DNA from: Microbacterium sp. ABRD28
GTDB taxonomy: Bacteria; Actinomycetota; Actinomycetes; Actinomycetales; Microbacteriaceae
DNA: 64,000 nucleotides
Assembly: GCF_003850245.1 (NCBI RefSeq)
Contig: NZ_CP031015.1
Span: forward strand, 2,046,001 to 2,110,000
Direction: 5' to 3'
In this document: positions 18,453-26,335 of the stretch, in pieces
Position numbering within the stretch: position 1 is the stretch's first letter
Layout: each line of letters begins with the position of its first letter
The notes under the pieces: model-generated
Told to the model about the DNA's origin: nothing
The model's input: only the letters and a program-made list of their open reading frames with translations
Databases searched by the model: none
Position numbers and translations under genes: made by a program

Positions 18453-19232
18453 ATGAGCCCCACGTCTCCGCCGGGTACCGCCCTCATCACCGGCGTCGGC
18501 CGGCGCCGCTCGATCGGCGCAGGGCTCGCTCTCGGTCTCGCTCGTGATGGTTGGAACCTCGTTCTGAACCACTGGGACGAGTACGACCAGCGCGTGGAGC
18601 TCGACCGCGGGGTATCCGATCCGCTCGACATCGCGGACGCGTGCCGCGCGTACGGCGTCTCCGTCACCGTCGTCCGCGGCGATCTCTCCGATCCTGCAAT
18701 CCCGGAGCGACTCGTCCACGAGGCCGCTGCCGGGGGACCGCTTCGTGCGCTCGTGATGTCGCACTGCGAGTCCGTCGACAGCTCGATCTTGACGACGAAT
18801 GTCGAGAGCTTCGACCGCCACTTCGCCGTCAATGCCCGGGCGACCTGGCTTCTCATCAAGGCCTTCGCCGAACGGTTGCCGCAGAGCGCTTCGCCCGGAG
18901 AGGTCGCGGCGTCGATCATCGCCCTGACGAGTGATCACACCGCTCACAACCTTCCCTACGGCGCGAGCAAGGGCGCACTCGATCGGATCGTCATCGCAGC
19001 GGCCGTCGAGCTGGGCGATCGAGGCGTGCGGGCCAATGTCATCAACCCCGGCCCGATCGATACGGGCTGGATGGATGACGACATCCGGCGGTGGACGTTC
19101 GACGCGACCCCGGCGGGGCGTCTCGGTACACCCGACGACATCGCCAACACCGTCCGCTTCCTCCTCTCGCCGGAGGGGTCGTGGATCAATGGGCAGCTGC
19201 TGAAGGTCGACGGCGGGTTCGCGACCGGCTAG
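18453..19232 (+). CDS. SDR family NAD(P)-dependent oxidoreductase
   Basis: A 259-residue classical short-chain dehydrogenase. The dinucleotide motif region is LITGVGRRRSIGAGLA (near 11-26), the catalytic pair is Y-G-A-S-K (YGASKGALDRIV, near 169-173) and the usual NPGPIDTGWM follows. The C-terminal segment WINGQLLKVDGGFATG is the standard family ending. The motif resembles enoyl-reductase-like SDRs in its extended RRRSIG loop, but the substrate is not deducible. It is likely monocistronic. Confidence 0.9.
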   Translation: MSPTSPPGTALITGVGRRRSIGAGLALGLARDGWNLVLNHWDEYDQRVELDRGVSDPLDIADACRAYGVSVTVVRGDLSDPAIPERLVHEAAAGGPLRALVMSHCESVDSSILTTNVESFDRHFAVNARATWLLIKAFAERLPQSASPGEVAASIIALTSDHTAHNLPYGASKGALDRIVIAAAVELGDRGVRANVINPGPIDTGWMDDDIRRWTFDATPAGRLGTPDDIANTVRFLLSPEGSWINGQLLKVDGGFATG

Positions 19233-19239
19233 ATCGCTG

Positions 19240-19305
19240 CGGCGAGCCACCCCATTCGCGTCGAGCCACCTCGCACATCGCAGTGGCTCGACACGAATCC
19301 GGTGG
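19240..19305. repeat. Long imperfect inverted repeat (GAGCCAC element)
   Basis: Positions 19254-19269 pair with 19283-19298 over 16 bases with one mismatch (ATTCGCGTCGAGCCAC against GTGGCTCGACACGAAT), and outer CCACC/GGTGG extends it. A direct copy, CGAGCCACC, precedes it. It lies between the SDR stop and the HAD promoter and could be a terminator or an interspersed REP-like element. Confidence 0.55.
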
Positions 19306-19318
19306 TTCCTCGGCGCGC

Positions 19319-19330
19319 GGGGGGGGGGGG
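19319..19330. repeat. Twelve-base G homopolymer upstream of HAD gene
   Basis: An uninterrupted run of 12 G residues ends 18 bases before the TAGACT -10 of the following gene, roughly where the -35/spacer would be. Length changes could alter promoter spacing. It could also be a sequencing artefact in length. Confidence 0.7.
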
Positions 19331-19348
19331 TGAACTTCTCTCCCAGAC

Positions 19349-19354
19349 TAGACT
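19349..19354 (+). promoter_or_regulatory. Leaderless -10 (TAGACT) of the HAD gene
   Basis: TAGACT, six bases, then GTG at 19361. Confidence 0.6.
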
Positions 19355-19360
19355 TCCCGA

Positions 19361-19954
19361 GTGTCGGGACCGCTCGTGATCGACTTCGACGGCGTTCTGC
19401 GCGTATGGGACCCGGCGATCATTGCGGATGCCGAAGCGGCGCACGGTCTCCCGGCGGGCCGGCTTCGTGAGGCTGTGTTCGACGACGTTTCCCGCCTGCA
19501 CCGCGCAGTCACCGGTGAGATCACCGATGAGGAGTGGCGGGAGCAGATTGCCCGCGAGCTCGAAGCATCGTTCGGACCGGGTGGGCGGCGCGCCGTTGCG
19601 CAGTGGTCGTTGCCGGCCGGTCGTGTGGATGACGAGGTGCTTCACCTGCTTCGGCGGGAACGAGGCCGCCGCACCATCGCTCTCTTCAGCAATGCCACGA
19701 CCCGGCTGGACGCGGACCTCGACCGTCTGCGCCTGTCCGGCGAGTTCGACGTCGTCTTCAACTCCAGCACGCTCGGTCTGGCCAAGCCGGCCGATGAGGC
19801 CTTCGTCGCCGTCGCGGAAACCCTGGATGCCGACCCCGCCGACTGCTTCTTCGTCGACGATTCGAAAGCCAACGTCCGTGCTGCTGCGGGCGTCGGGTTT
19901 AGGACGCATCTGTACGTCGATGCCACCCATCTGGACCGTGCCCTGACCCGGTGA
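19361..19954 (+). CDS. HAD superfamily hydrolase
   Basis: A 197-residue haloacid dehalogenase-like phosphatase. Motif I is VIDFDGVLRVW (nucleophile D in DFDGV, near residue 6), motif II is ALFSNATTR, motif III contains the lysine in LGLAKPADEAF and motif IV is CFFVDDSKANV. The helical cap sits between motifs I and II (about 20-95). The substrate is unknown. It is preceded by an unusual G12 tract and converges with psuK, with a GCCGGCG hairpin between the stops. Confidence 0.88.
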   Translation: MSGPLVIDFDGVLRVWDPAIIADAEAAHGLPAGRLREAVFDDVSRLHRAVTGEITDEEWREQIARELEASFGPGGRRAVAQWSLPAGRVDDEVLHLLRRERGRRTIALFSNATTRLDADLDRLRLSGEFDVVFNSSTLGLAKPADEAFVAVAETLDADPADCFFVDDSKANVRAAAGVGFRTHLYVDATHLDRALTR

Positions 19955-19955
19955 G

Positions 19956-19973
19956 GCCGGCGCGACCGCCGGC
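19956..19973. terminator. Short hairpin between HAD gene and psuK
   Basis: A perfect 7-bp GC stem (GCCGGCG with CGCCGGC) and loop CGAC, located between two convergent stop codons; no T-run follows. Confidence 0.5.
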
Positions 19974-19978
19974 GAGGG

Positions 19979-20821
19979 TTACAGCGCTCCCGGGCGCAGC
20001 AGTGCTTCGCGCGCGAAGGCGCACCCGGAGGCCGCGCATGCGGCGGGATCCTCGCTGCGCAGCGCGGCGACGATGTACCCGGCGGCGAAGGCGTCTCCGG
20101 CGCCGGTGCTGTCGAGCACCCCTTCGACACGGTCGACCGGAACCTCCGTCATGCCGTGGTCCTGGCGGAGCTGCACGGGCTCCGCACCGCGCTTGACGAC
20201 GAACACCGTCGCGCCGGGCACGACGACCTCCGACTCATCGAGAAGAACCGCTTCCTCGACATTGGCGAAGACCACGGCGGGAGAGAGGCGCAGGAGCAGA
20301 TCGCTGAGCACCTCGCCCCCCAGCGCCCGCATCGTCGCCACGCTCGACACGTCCAGGCTGAGCGGCACGTGCCGCTCTCGCGCCCACATCGCGGCGCTCA
20401 GCAGCGCCGCTCGAGAGGGCGCATCGGTGAAGCCGTAGAGCGGGAGGTGCAGCCAGTCGGTGCCTTCCAGCCATCCGGGATCGATCGGACCGAGTTCCGC
20501 CGCCGCCCCGCGATCGGTGAGCATCGTCCGCTCGGCGGATTCGTCGACGAGGATGACGATCGACCCGGTGCGCCCGGCTCGCTGCACGCGCACCTCGGCC
20601 CCCGAACGTTCGAGATCGTGGACGAGCGCCTCGCCCTCGGCATCCGATCCGACCCTGCCGATGAAACGGACGGATGTCGCGGGCGCGGCCGCCGCCGCGA
20701 CGTTGGCCGCGCTGCCGCCCCGGGTGTGGGTGATCGTCACCGGGTTGTCGGTGCCGCGCTCGAGTGCCGAGGTGCCGAGCACGACGATGTCGGCGAGGAG
20801 ATCTCCGATGACCGTCAGCAT
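19979..20821 (-). CDS. psuK: PfkB-family carbohydrate kinase, probable pseudouridine kinase
   Basis: A 280-residue ribokinase-like enzyme. It opens LTVIGDLLADIVV, has the substrate-side glycine pair TRGGSAANVAAAAA (near 32-45) and the PfkB signature 2 DSTGAGDAFAAGYI, with the catalytic Asp in GAGD. The ATG overlaps the stop of psuG (ATGA). In this context it should phosphorylate pseudouridine to pseudouridine 5'-phosphate, the substrate of PsuG. Assignment of the nucleoside relies on the psuG partner; the kinase family alone is broad. Confidence 0.88.
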   Translation of the reverse strand: MLTVIGDLLADIVVLGTSALERGTDNPVTITHTRGGSAANVAAAAAPATSVRFIGRVGSDAEGEALVHDLERSGAEVRVQRAGRTGSIVILVDESAERTMLTDRGAAAELGPIDPGWLEGTDWLHLPLYGFTDAPSRAALLSAAMWARERHVPLSLDVSSVATMRALGGEVLSDLLLRLSPAVVFANVEEAVLLDESEVVVPGATVFVVKRGAEPVQLRQDHGMTEVPVDRVEGVLDSTGAGDAFAAGYIVAALRSEDPAACAASGCAFAREALLRPGAL

Positions 20822-21753
20822 CAGTCGGCGCCGGCCAACGCGGCGGCGATCTCCGCGCCGAGCGCGACATTGCCGCGGTACACCTCGACGTTGACGTCGA
20901 GGCTCCGGCCCCCGGTTACGCGCTGCATGTAGTCCAGCAGGAACGGCGTGGTGTTGTGGCCCGTGACTCCGGCTGCTGCGGCGGCATCGAGCGCGCGGGC
21001 CAGGACGGCGTCGTGCAGATCGGGCGGCAGCTGATGGTCGGCGTCGACGGGACGTGCGACGAGGAGGGTCGAGACGATCCCGAGCGCGTCGCGGGCTCGG
21101 GCGATGTCGGCGATCTCGCCGGCGGAGTCGGCGGAGTACTCGATGTCGAGCCCCGAGTCGGCGATGTAGAACCCCGGGTAGTCGGTGGTGCGGTACCCCA
21201 CGACGGTGAGGTTGAGGGTCTCCATACGCTCAAGGGTCAACGGGATGTCGAGGATTGATTTGACCCCGGCGCTCACCACGACGAGGGGGAGGCCCGCGAG
21301 AGTCGGCAGGTCGGCCGATTCGTCGAAGGTCTGCTGCGCGTCACGGTGGACACCGCCGAGACCACCGGTGGAGAACACGCGGATGCCTGCGCGGCTCGCG
21401 AGGAATGCGGTTGCCGCGACGGTGGTCCCTCCGCTCAAGCCTTTGGCGGCGGCGACGGGGAGGTCGCGAAGGCTCACCTTGACGACCCCGTCCTCGCTCG
21501 AGAGGCGTTCGATCTCGGTGGGGGAGAGGCCGACGGTCGGGCGCCCGTCGACGACACCGATGGTCGCGGGTACGACGCCGCGGCGGCGGAGGTGGTCCTC
21601 GGCTTCCCGCGCGACCTCGAGGTTGCGGGGTCGGGGGAGCCCGTGGGTGAAGATCGTGGACTCGAGCGCGAGAACGGGAATTCCACGGGTGACGGCGTCG
21701 CTCACCTCCGGCGCGACGACGACTCGACCGAGGGTGTGGTGGGGTGAGGGCAT
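20821..21753 (-). CDS. psuG: Pseudouridine-5'-phosphate glycosidase
   Basis: A 310-residue enzyme that cleaves the C-C glycosidic bond of pseudouridine 5'-phosphate to uracil and ribose 5-phosphate. Family landmarks are VLALESTIFTHGLP (conserved Glu), VKVSLRDLPVAAAKGLSGGTT, FSTGGLGGVHR and the catalytic lysine in SAGVKSILDIP. The C-terminus has GVTGHNTTPFLLDYM. The ATG at 21753 has GGGAG five bases upstream; 11 codons of open frame before it lack such support. It is the first gene of the psuG-psuK pair; no dedicated transporter is seen. Confidence 0.93.
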   Translation of the reverse strand: MPSPHHTLGRVVVAPEVSDAVTRGIPVLALESTIFTHGLPRPRNLEVAREAEDHLRRRGVVPATIGVVDGRPTVGLSPTEIERLSSEDGVVKVSLRDLPVAAAKGLSGGTTVAATAFLASRAGIRVFSTGGLGGVHRDAQQTFDESADLPTLAGLPLVVVSAGVKSILDIPLTLERMETLNLTVVGYRTTDYPGFYIADSGLDIEYSADSAGEIADIARARDALGIVSTLLVARPVDADHQLPPDLHDAVLARALDAAAAAGVTGHNTTPFLLDYMQRVTGGRSLDVNVEVYRGNVALGAEIAAALAGAD

Positions 21754-21848
21754 CAGGTCTCCCGTTTGACGGCTCTGCCCAGTCAACCAGGCGGCGCGGC
21801 ATCTCTGAGACCTTTCTCATCTCGGCCCGCAGCGCCCTGAACCGACCC

Positions 21849-21854
21849 TAGCCT
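21849..21854 (+). promoter_or_regulatory. Leaderless -10 (TAGCCT) of the secreted propeller gene
   Basis: TAGCCT, six bases, then ATG at 21861. Confidence 0.6.
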
Positions 21855-21860
21855 TGGCCC

Positions 21861-22808
21861 ATGACGCGCCGACGCTTCACCCTCGTCCTTCCCGCCCTCG
21901 CTGTCGCGGGGCTTCTCACCGCACTTCCCGTGACCGGTGCCGTCGCGGCCCCACCGGCCTCTCGCGGTGGGGTGGTCGACCAGATCCCGCTTCCGGACGG
22001 GTTCCAGCCCGAGGGCATCGCGATCGACAATCGTGGAACCGCCTATTTCGGCTCGCTCGTCGACGGAGACATCTACGCCGCCGACGTGCGCACCGGCGAG
22101 GGCGCGGTCATCAGTGAGGGTCCGGGCATCCCCGCCGCGGGACTCAAGGTCGACCTGCGCGGAAGGCTGTTCATCTCGGGCGGACCCACGGGCGTCGCCC
22201 GCGTCGTCGATGCGGCGACCGGCGCGGAGCTCGCGCGGTACCAGCTCACGGCGCCCGGTGGATTCATCAACGACGTCGTCCTGACACGAGATGGCGCGTG
22301 GTTCACCAACTCGTCGGCGGCGCAGCTGTACTTCCTCCCGATCCCGCGATCGGGCGATCTGCCCGACCCGTCTGAGATCGTCACGCTGCCGCTCACGGGG
22401 GAGTGGGTGCAGCAGGAGGGCTTCAACGCCAACGGCATCGCTCTGACGCCGAATCGCCAGGCGCTGCTGGTCGTCCAGTCGGCCACGGGTACCCTCTTTC
22501 GCGTCGACCCCGAGTCGGGCGTCGCCACTGCGGTCGATCTGGGCGGATACTCGCTGGTGAACGGCGACGGCCTGCTGGTCGTCAATCGCACGCTCTACGT
22601 CGTGCAGAACAGGCTGAATCAGGTCGCCGAATTCCGCCTCGATGTCCAGGGCAGGTCGGGCACGCTCGAGAACATCATCACGAGCGACGCATTCCGCGTG
22701 CCGACGACGGTGGCCGCGTACCGGCAGGATCTCTATCTGCCGAACGCCCGGTTCGGTACCCCGCCGACACCCACGACCGATTACGACGCGGCGCGGGTGG
22801 ATCGCTGA
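21861..22808 (+). CDS. Secreted SMP-30/lactonase-like beta-propeller protein
   Basis: A 315-residue exported protein. A Sec signal peptide (MTRRRFTLVLPALAVAGLL, ending near AVAAPPAS, residue 31) precedes propeller repeats such as EGIAIDNRGTAYFGSLVDG, AAGLKVDLRGRLFISGG and DGLLVVNRTLYVVQN. The fold resembles SMP-30/gluconolactonase or strictosidine-synthase-like superfamily members, but no clear metal ligands can be assigned by eye. It is divergent from psuG. A role as an extracellular lactonase or adhesin is only a guess. Confidence 0.8.
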   Translation: MTRRRFTLVLPALAVAGLLTALPVTGAVAAPPASRGGVVDQIPLPDGFQPEGIAIDNRGTAYFGSLVDGDIYAADVRTGEGAVISEGPGIPAAGLKVDLRGRLFISGGPTGVARVVDAATGAELARYQLTAPGGFINDVVLTRDGAWFTNSSAAQLYFLPIPRSGDLPDPSEIVTLPLTGEWVQQEGFNANGIALTPNRQALLVVQSATGTLFRVDPESGVATAVDLGGYSLVNGDGLLVVNRTLYVVQNRLNQVAEFRLDVQGRSGTLENIITSDAFRVPTTVAAYRQDLYLPNARFGTPPTPTTDYDAARVDR

Positions 22809-22866
22809 ATCTTCCCGGGGGAGCGTACTTCGAGCGCCACATCGACTCAGTCACGCTCGAACTGAC

Positions 22867-22880
22867 ATAATGTGCATTAT
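22867..22880. promoter_or_regulatory. AT-rich palindrome upstream of CHRD gene
   Basis: ATAATG-TG-CATTAT is a perfect 6-2-6 palindrome about 138 bases before the CHRD ATG. It is strikingly AT-rich for this genome, contains -10-like words and may be an operator or promoter. Confidence 0.45.
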
Positions 22881-23017
22881 CGGTGCTGGGGTTTCGGGCG
22901 AAGGCGCACCATGGCATCGAGCACTGTCCGGCATCGTCCCTGCAATCGCTCAGTTCCCATCCGATTCGGCGCACGCTACGAAGAAACGAAAAGTCTGAAC
23001 AACCGAAAGGAACAGAC

Positions 23018-23464
23018 ATGCGCAAACGAACTCTGGCATCAGTTGCCGCACTGGGACTGGCGGGAGCACTGGCGCTCCCCACGGCCGCTGCCGCATCCGA
23101 GCCGACCGACCTCACACCGTTCTCCTTCACCCGCCTCACGGGCGCTGCGGAGGTGCCGGGGCCGGGTGACCCGGACGGGCGCGGCTTCGCCTTCGTCCGT
23201 TGGGACACCGAGGACGGAGAGGTCTGCTACAACCTCTTCGTCCAGCGGATCCAGCCTGCGGCCGCAGCGCACATCCATGTCGGAGGCGCCGGTGCCTCCG
23301 GTCCGGTGGTGCAGGATCTCGCGGCCCCGACGAAGGGCTACTCATCAGGCTGTGTCTACAATCCGGATCTCGCCGCCGCTCTTGCCGCTGACCCGGAGAA
23401 CTATTACGTCAACGTGCACAACGCGGAGTACCCCGGAGGGGCGGTTCGAGGCCAGCTGGACTGA
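23018..23464 (+). CDS. Secreted CHRD-domain protein
   Basis: A 148-residue exported protein. The signal peptide is MRKRTLASVAALGLAGALAL with cleavage near AAAASEP (residue 28). The rest is one CHRD (chordin) domain, with LTGAAEVPGPGDPDGRGF, the AHIHVGGAGASGPVVQDL core and the terminal EYPGGAVRGQLD hallmark. Two cysteines (in EVCYNLF and SGCVYNP) could form a disulfide. AAAGGAA lies seven bases before the ATG. The long leader (with a palindrome) contrasts with the leaderless neighbours. Function in bacteria is unknown. Confidence 0.9.
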   Translation: MRKRTLASVAALGLAGALALPTAAAASEPTDLTPFSFTRLTGAAEVPGPGDPDGRGFAFVRWDTEDGEVCYNLFVQRIQPAAAAHIHVGGAGASGPVVQDLAAPTKGYSSGCVYNPDLAAALAADPENYYVNVHNAEYPGGAVRGQLD

Positions 23465-23490
23465 TCCGCTCCAGCACACAACCTCGCTGG

Positions 23491-23521
23491 CGAAGCGCTC
23501 CGAACAATTCGGGGCGCTTCG
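23491..23521 (+). terminator. Hairpin terminator after CHRD gene
   Basis: A 14-bp stem (23491-23504 with 23508-23521, one G-T pair) and loop CAA, 27 bases after the stop; followed by TCGTTGCG. Confidence 0.75.
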
Positions 23522-23560
23522 TCGTTGCGTCTCCGCGGTGGCCGTGTCGGAGGCCCGCCA

Positions 23561-23566
23561 TAAGCT
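23561..23566 (+). promoter_or_regulatory. Leaderless -10 (TAAGCT) of the DNA glycosylase gene
   Basis: TAAGCT, six bases, then ATG at 23573. Confidence 0.6.
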
Positions 23567-23572
23567 GGCGGG

Positions 23573-24367
23573 ATGCCCGAGGGTGACAGCGTCTACCGAC
23601 TGGCACGTCGCCTGCATTCCGCGTCGACCGGTCGGACGATCGTGACGGGTGAACTGCGATCCGGCAGCCATGCCGGGACGAAACTCGACGACCGACGCAT
23701 CCTGTCGCACGACACGCACGGCAAGCACCTCTTCACTCGCTTCGACGACGGCTGGTCCCTGCACACCCATCTGAAGATGCAGGGCTCGTGGTCGGTGACC
23801 CGGCGTCCGATCCCGCGCGCCGAGATGCATCGTGTGCGCTGCCGGTTCGCTCTGGATGACGGAGCGACGCTCTGGGGCATCGACGTGCCGGTCATGGAGT
23901 ATGCGCCCACCGCCGAGGAACGCCTTGTTCGCGAGCGACTCGGTCCCGACCCGCTCCGCGCGGACTGGGATGCCGCGGAGGCGACGCGACGCCTGTCACG
24001 GCGGCCCGACAGACCGACCGTCGCCGCCCTTCTCGATCAGGCGAACCTCGCCGGGCTGGGCAACCTGTGGGTGAACGAGCTCGCCTTCCTCCGCGGCATC
24101 CATCCCTTCGCGCCCATCGGCAGGACCGACATCGCCGCGCTCGTCGACCTCGCCGCCCGCTGTCTGCGCATCTCAGCCACCGTCCCCGGTATGTACCAGG
24201 TGACCACCGGCAATCGCGCACGGGGGTCCATGCACTGGGTCGTGGGTCGGGCGGGTCGCCCGTGTCTGCGATGCGGCACGAGGATCGAGGTCGTCGCCGA
24301 GGTCCCGGATGATCCCGGCCGCCGCCGCACCTGGTGGTGTCCGAGGTGTCAGTCCCACGCCACGTGA
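23573..24367 (+). CDS. Fpg/Nei family DNA glycosylase (endonuclease VIII-like)
   Basis: A 264-residue base-excision repair enzyme. After Met removal the catalytic N-terminal proline-glutamate is PEGDSVYRLARRL, the Nei-type start. Other landmarks are HTHLKMQGSW, the helix-two-turn-helix ALLDQANLAGLGNLWVNE with the DNA-contacting Asn, and a C-terminal zinc finger CLRCGTRIE...WWCPRCQSH. It probably removes oxidised pyrimidines and nicks the abasic site (Nei2-like in actinobacteria), although substrate range cannot be read from sequence. Confidence 0.93.
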   Translation: MPEGDSVYRLARRLHSASTGRTIVTGELRSGSHAGTKLDDRRILSHDTHGKHLFTRFDDGWSLHTHLKMQGSWSVTRRPIPRAEMHRVRCRFALDDGATLWGIDVPVMEYAPTAEERLVRERLGPDPLRADWDAAEATRRLSRRPDRPTVAALLDQANLAGLGNLWVNELAFLRGIHPFAPIGRTDIAALVDLAARCLRISATVPGMYQVTTGNRARGSMHWVVGRAGRPCLRCGTRIEVVAEVPDDPGRRRTWWCPRCQSHAT

Positions 24368-24410
24368 GCGATACGATGCGATCCACGTGATCCCGTCGAT
24401 GTGGAGCGCC

Positions 24411-26309
24411 ATGACACGCCTCAGTCCTGATCCTTCGGTCGATCTCGAGGCCGCCCGGGCGGCTGCACGAGCCGTCCTCGGAGATGCCGGTCCCGCTTTC
24501 GACGAACGTCTGACGGCGACGCTGCCCGAGCTGCACGGCCTGTTCGCGCAGCTTTACGGCGATCGCGACGACGGACGAGAGGCCCTCGCCGAGGTGATCG
24601 CGGCGGCCGCCGCGGGGTGGCGCGATCGACCGACGGATCTGAAGCAGCTCGACGCCCAGCGCATGGCGGACCCCGACTGGTTCCTGTCGGAGCGGATGCT
24701 CGGCGGGGTCTGCTACGTCGACCGCTACGCAGGCACCCTCGCCGGGATCCGCGCGCAGATCCCCTACTTCCAGGAACTGGGGCTGACGTACCTGCACCTC
24801 ATGCCACTTTTCGACTCCCCCGAGGGCAACAACGACGGCGGCTACGCGGTCTCGAGCTATCGCAAGGTCGACCCGCCGCTCGGGACGATGGCCGATCTCG
24901 CCGCTCTGTCGGCCGATCTCCGGGCGGCAGGCATCTCGTTGGTGCTCGACTTCATCTTCAACCACACCAGCAACGAGCACGAGTGGGCCCGAAAGGCCGT
25001 TGCGGGCGACCTCGACTACGAGGACTTCTACCTCATCTTCCCCGACCGGACGATGCCGGACCGGTACGAGGAGACGGTGCGCGAGATCTTCCCCGACGAC
25101 CACCCCGGTGCGTTCGTGCAGCTGCCCGACGGGCGATGGATCTGGGCGACCTTCTACCACTTCCAGTGGGACTTGAACTATGCCAACCCCCGGGTGTTCC
25201 GGGCGATGGCGCAGGAGATGATGTTCCTCGCCAATCAGGGCGTCGAGGTCCTTCGCATGGACGCCGTCGCGTTCATCTGGAAGCGCCTCGGCACTCCGTG
25301 CGAGTCGCTTCCCGAAGCGCACCTGCTCCTGCGCGCCTTCAACCTGGTCCTCCGACTCGCGGCTCCCTCGGTGCTGTTCAAATCCGAGGCGATCGTGCAC
25401 CCAGACGAGGTGATCACGTACATCTCCCCCGGCGAGTGTCAGCTGTCGTACAACCCGTTGCAGATGGCGCTGGGCTGGGAGGCCCTCGCCACCCGCGACG
25501 CCCGGCTGCTGCAGAAGGCGCTCGACGAGCGCCACGCGCTGCCGCCCGGGACCTCGTGGGTCAACTACGTCCGCAGTCACGACGACATCGGCTGGACCTT
25601 CGCCGACGAGGACGCGGCCGAGCTCGGCATCGACGGCTACCCGCATCGGCGGTTCCTCAACGACTTCTACGTCGGGAGGTTCGAGGGCACCTTCTCGCGC
25701 GGCGAGCCCTTCCAGGAGAACCCGAAGACCGGTGATGCCCGTGTCGCCGGCACGACGGCATCGCTGGCGGGCATCGAGGCGGGTGACCCCGGTGGTGAGG
25801 ACCGCGTCATCCTCGCCCACGCTCTGGCCCTCTCTACCGGCGGGATCCCGCTCATCTACCTCGGCGACGAGGTCGGTCAGCTCAACGACTACGGCTACCG
25901 GGACGACCCGGCCCACGCCGACGACAGTCGCTGGGTGCACAGGCCCCACCGCGACGCGAGGGCGTACGCGGCACGGCACGACGAGTCCACCGTCGCCGGG
26001 CGCCTCAGCGCCCGGCTCCACGCTCTGATCCGAGCCCGGCAGAACTCCCCCGAGTTCGCCGCCGGCAATCCCCTCCTCCCCTTCCACACGCCGTTCCCGC
26101 AGGTGGTGGGTTTCCAGCGTGTCGCCGCGGACTCCACGATTCTCGTGCTCGGCAACGTCGGCGACTCCACCGTGCTGATCGAGCCGATCACCCTCTCGGG
26201 GTTCCGACCGGATGCCACCGACATCGTCTCGCACTCCCCCGTCGTCCTGACGGGCGGGCTCATGCTCCCCGCGCACGGCGTCGTCTGGCTCCGGGTACGA
26301 CCGGCGTGA
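24411..26309 (+). CDS. GH13 alpha-glucan enzyme, amylosucrase-like
   Basis: A 632-residue glycoside hydrolase family 13 protein resembling amylosucrase/sucrose hydrolase. A helical N-domain (1-90) precedes the barrel. Conserved regions are VLDFIFNHTSNEH, the nucleophile in VLRMDAVAFIW, the acid/base in LFKSEAIVHPDE and the transition-state Asp in VRSHDDIGWTF; the B-prime-like insertion follows. No signal peptide is seen. GGAG is four bases before the ATG at 24411; in-frame alternatives are ATG 24399 and GTG 24387, the latter 9 bases after TACGAT. Whether it makes glucan or only hydrolyses sucrose needs assay. Confidence 0.88.
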   Translation: MTRLSPDPSVDLEAARAAARAVLGDAGPAFDERLTATLPELHGLFAQLYGDRDDGREALAEVIAAAAAGWRDRPTDLKQLDAQRMADPDWFLSERMLGGVCYVDRYAGTLAGIRAQIPYFQELGLTYLHLMPLFDSPEGNNDGGYAVSSYRKVDPPLGTMADLAALSADLRAAGISLVLDFIFNHTSNEHEWARKAVAGDLDYEDFYLIFPDRTMPDRYEETVREIFPDDHPGAFVQLPDGRWIWATFYHFQWDLNYANPRVFRAMAQEMMFLANQGVEVLRMDAVAFIWKRLGTPCESLPEAHLLLRAFNLVLRLAAPSVLFKSEAIVHPDEVITYISPGECQLSYNPLQMALGWEALATRDARLLQKALDERHALPPGTSWVNYVRSHDDIGWTFADEDAAELGIDGYPHRRFLNDFYVGRFEGTFSRGEPFQENPKTGDARVAGTTASLAGIEAGDPGGEDRVILAHALALSTGGIPLIYLGDEVGQLNDYGYRDDPAHADDSRWVHRPHRDARAYAARHDESTVAGRLSARLHALIRARQNSPEFAAGNPLLPFHTPFPQVVGFQRVAADSTILVLGNVGDSTVLIEPITLSGFRPDATDIVSHSPVVLTGGLMLPAHGVVWLRVRPA

Positions 26310-26323
26310 GAGATCGGCCGCAC

Positions 26324-26329
26324 TAGCAT
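26324..26329 (+). promoter_or_regulatory. Leaderless -10 (TAGCAT) of the AEC transporter gene
   Basis: TAGCAT, six bases, then ATG at 26336. Confidence 0.6.
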
Positions 26330-26335
26330 CGAGGG

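Noticed and set aside
23892..26276. 794-codon antisense frame over the GH13 gene
   Set aside because: Same shadow pattern; the GH13 catalytic motifs are on the plus strand.
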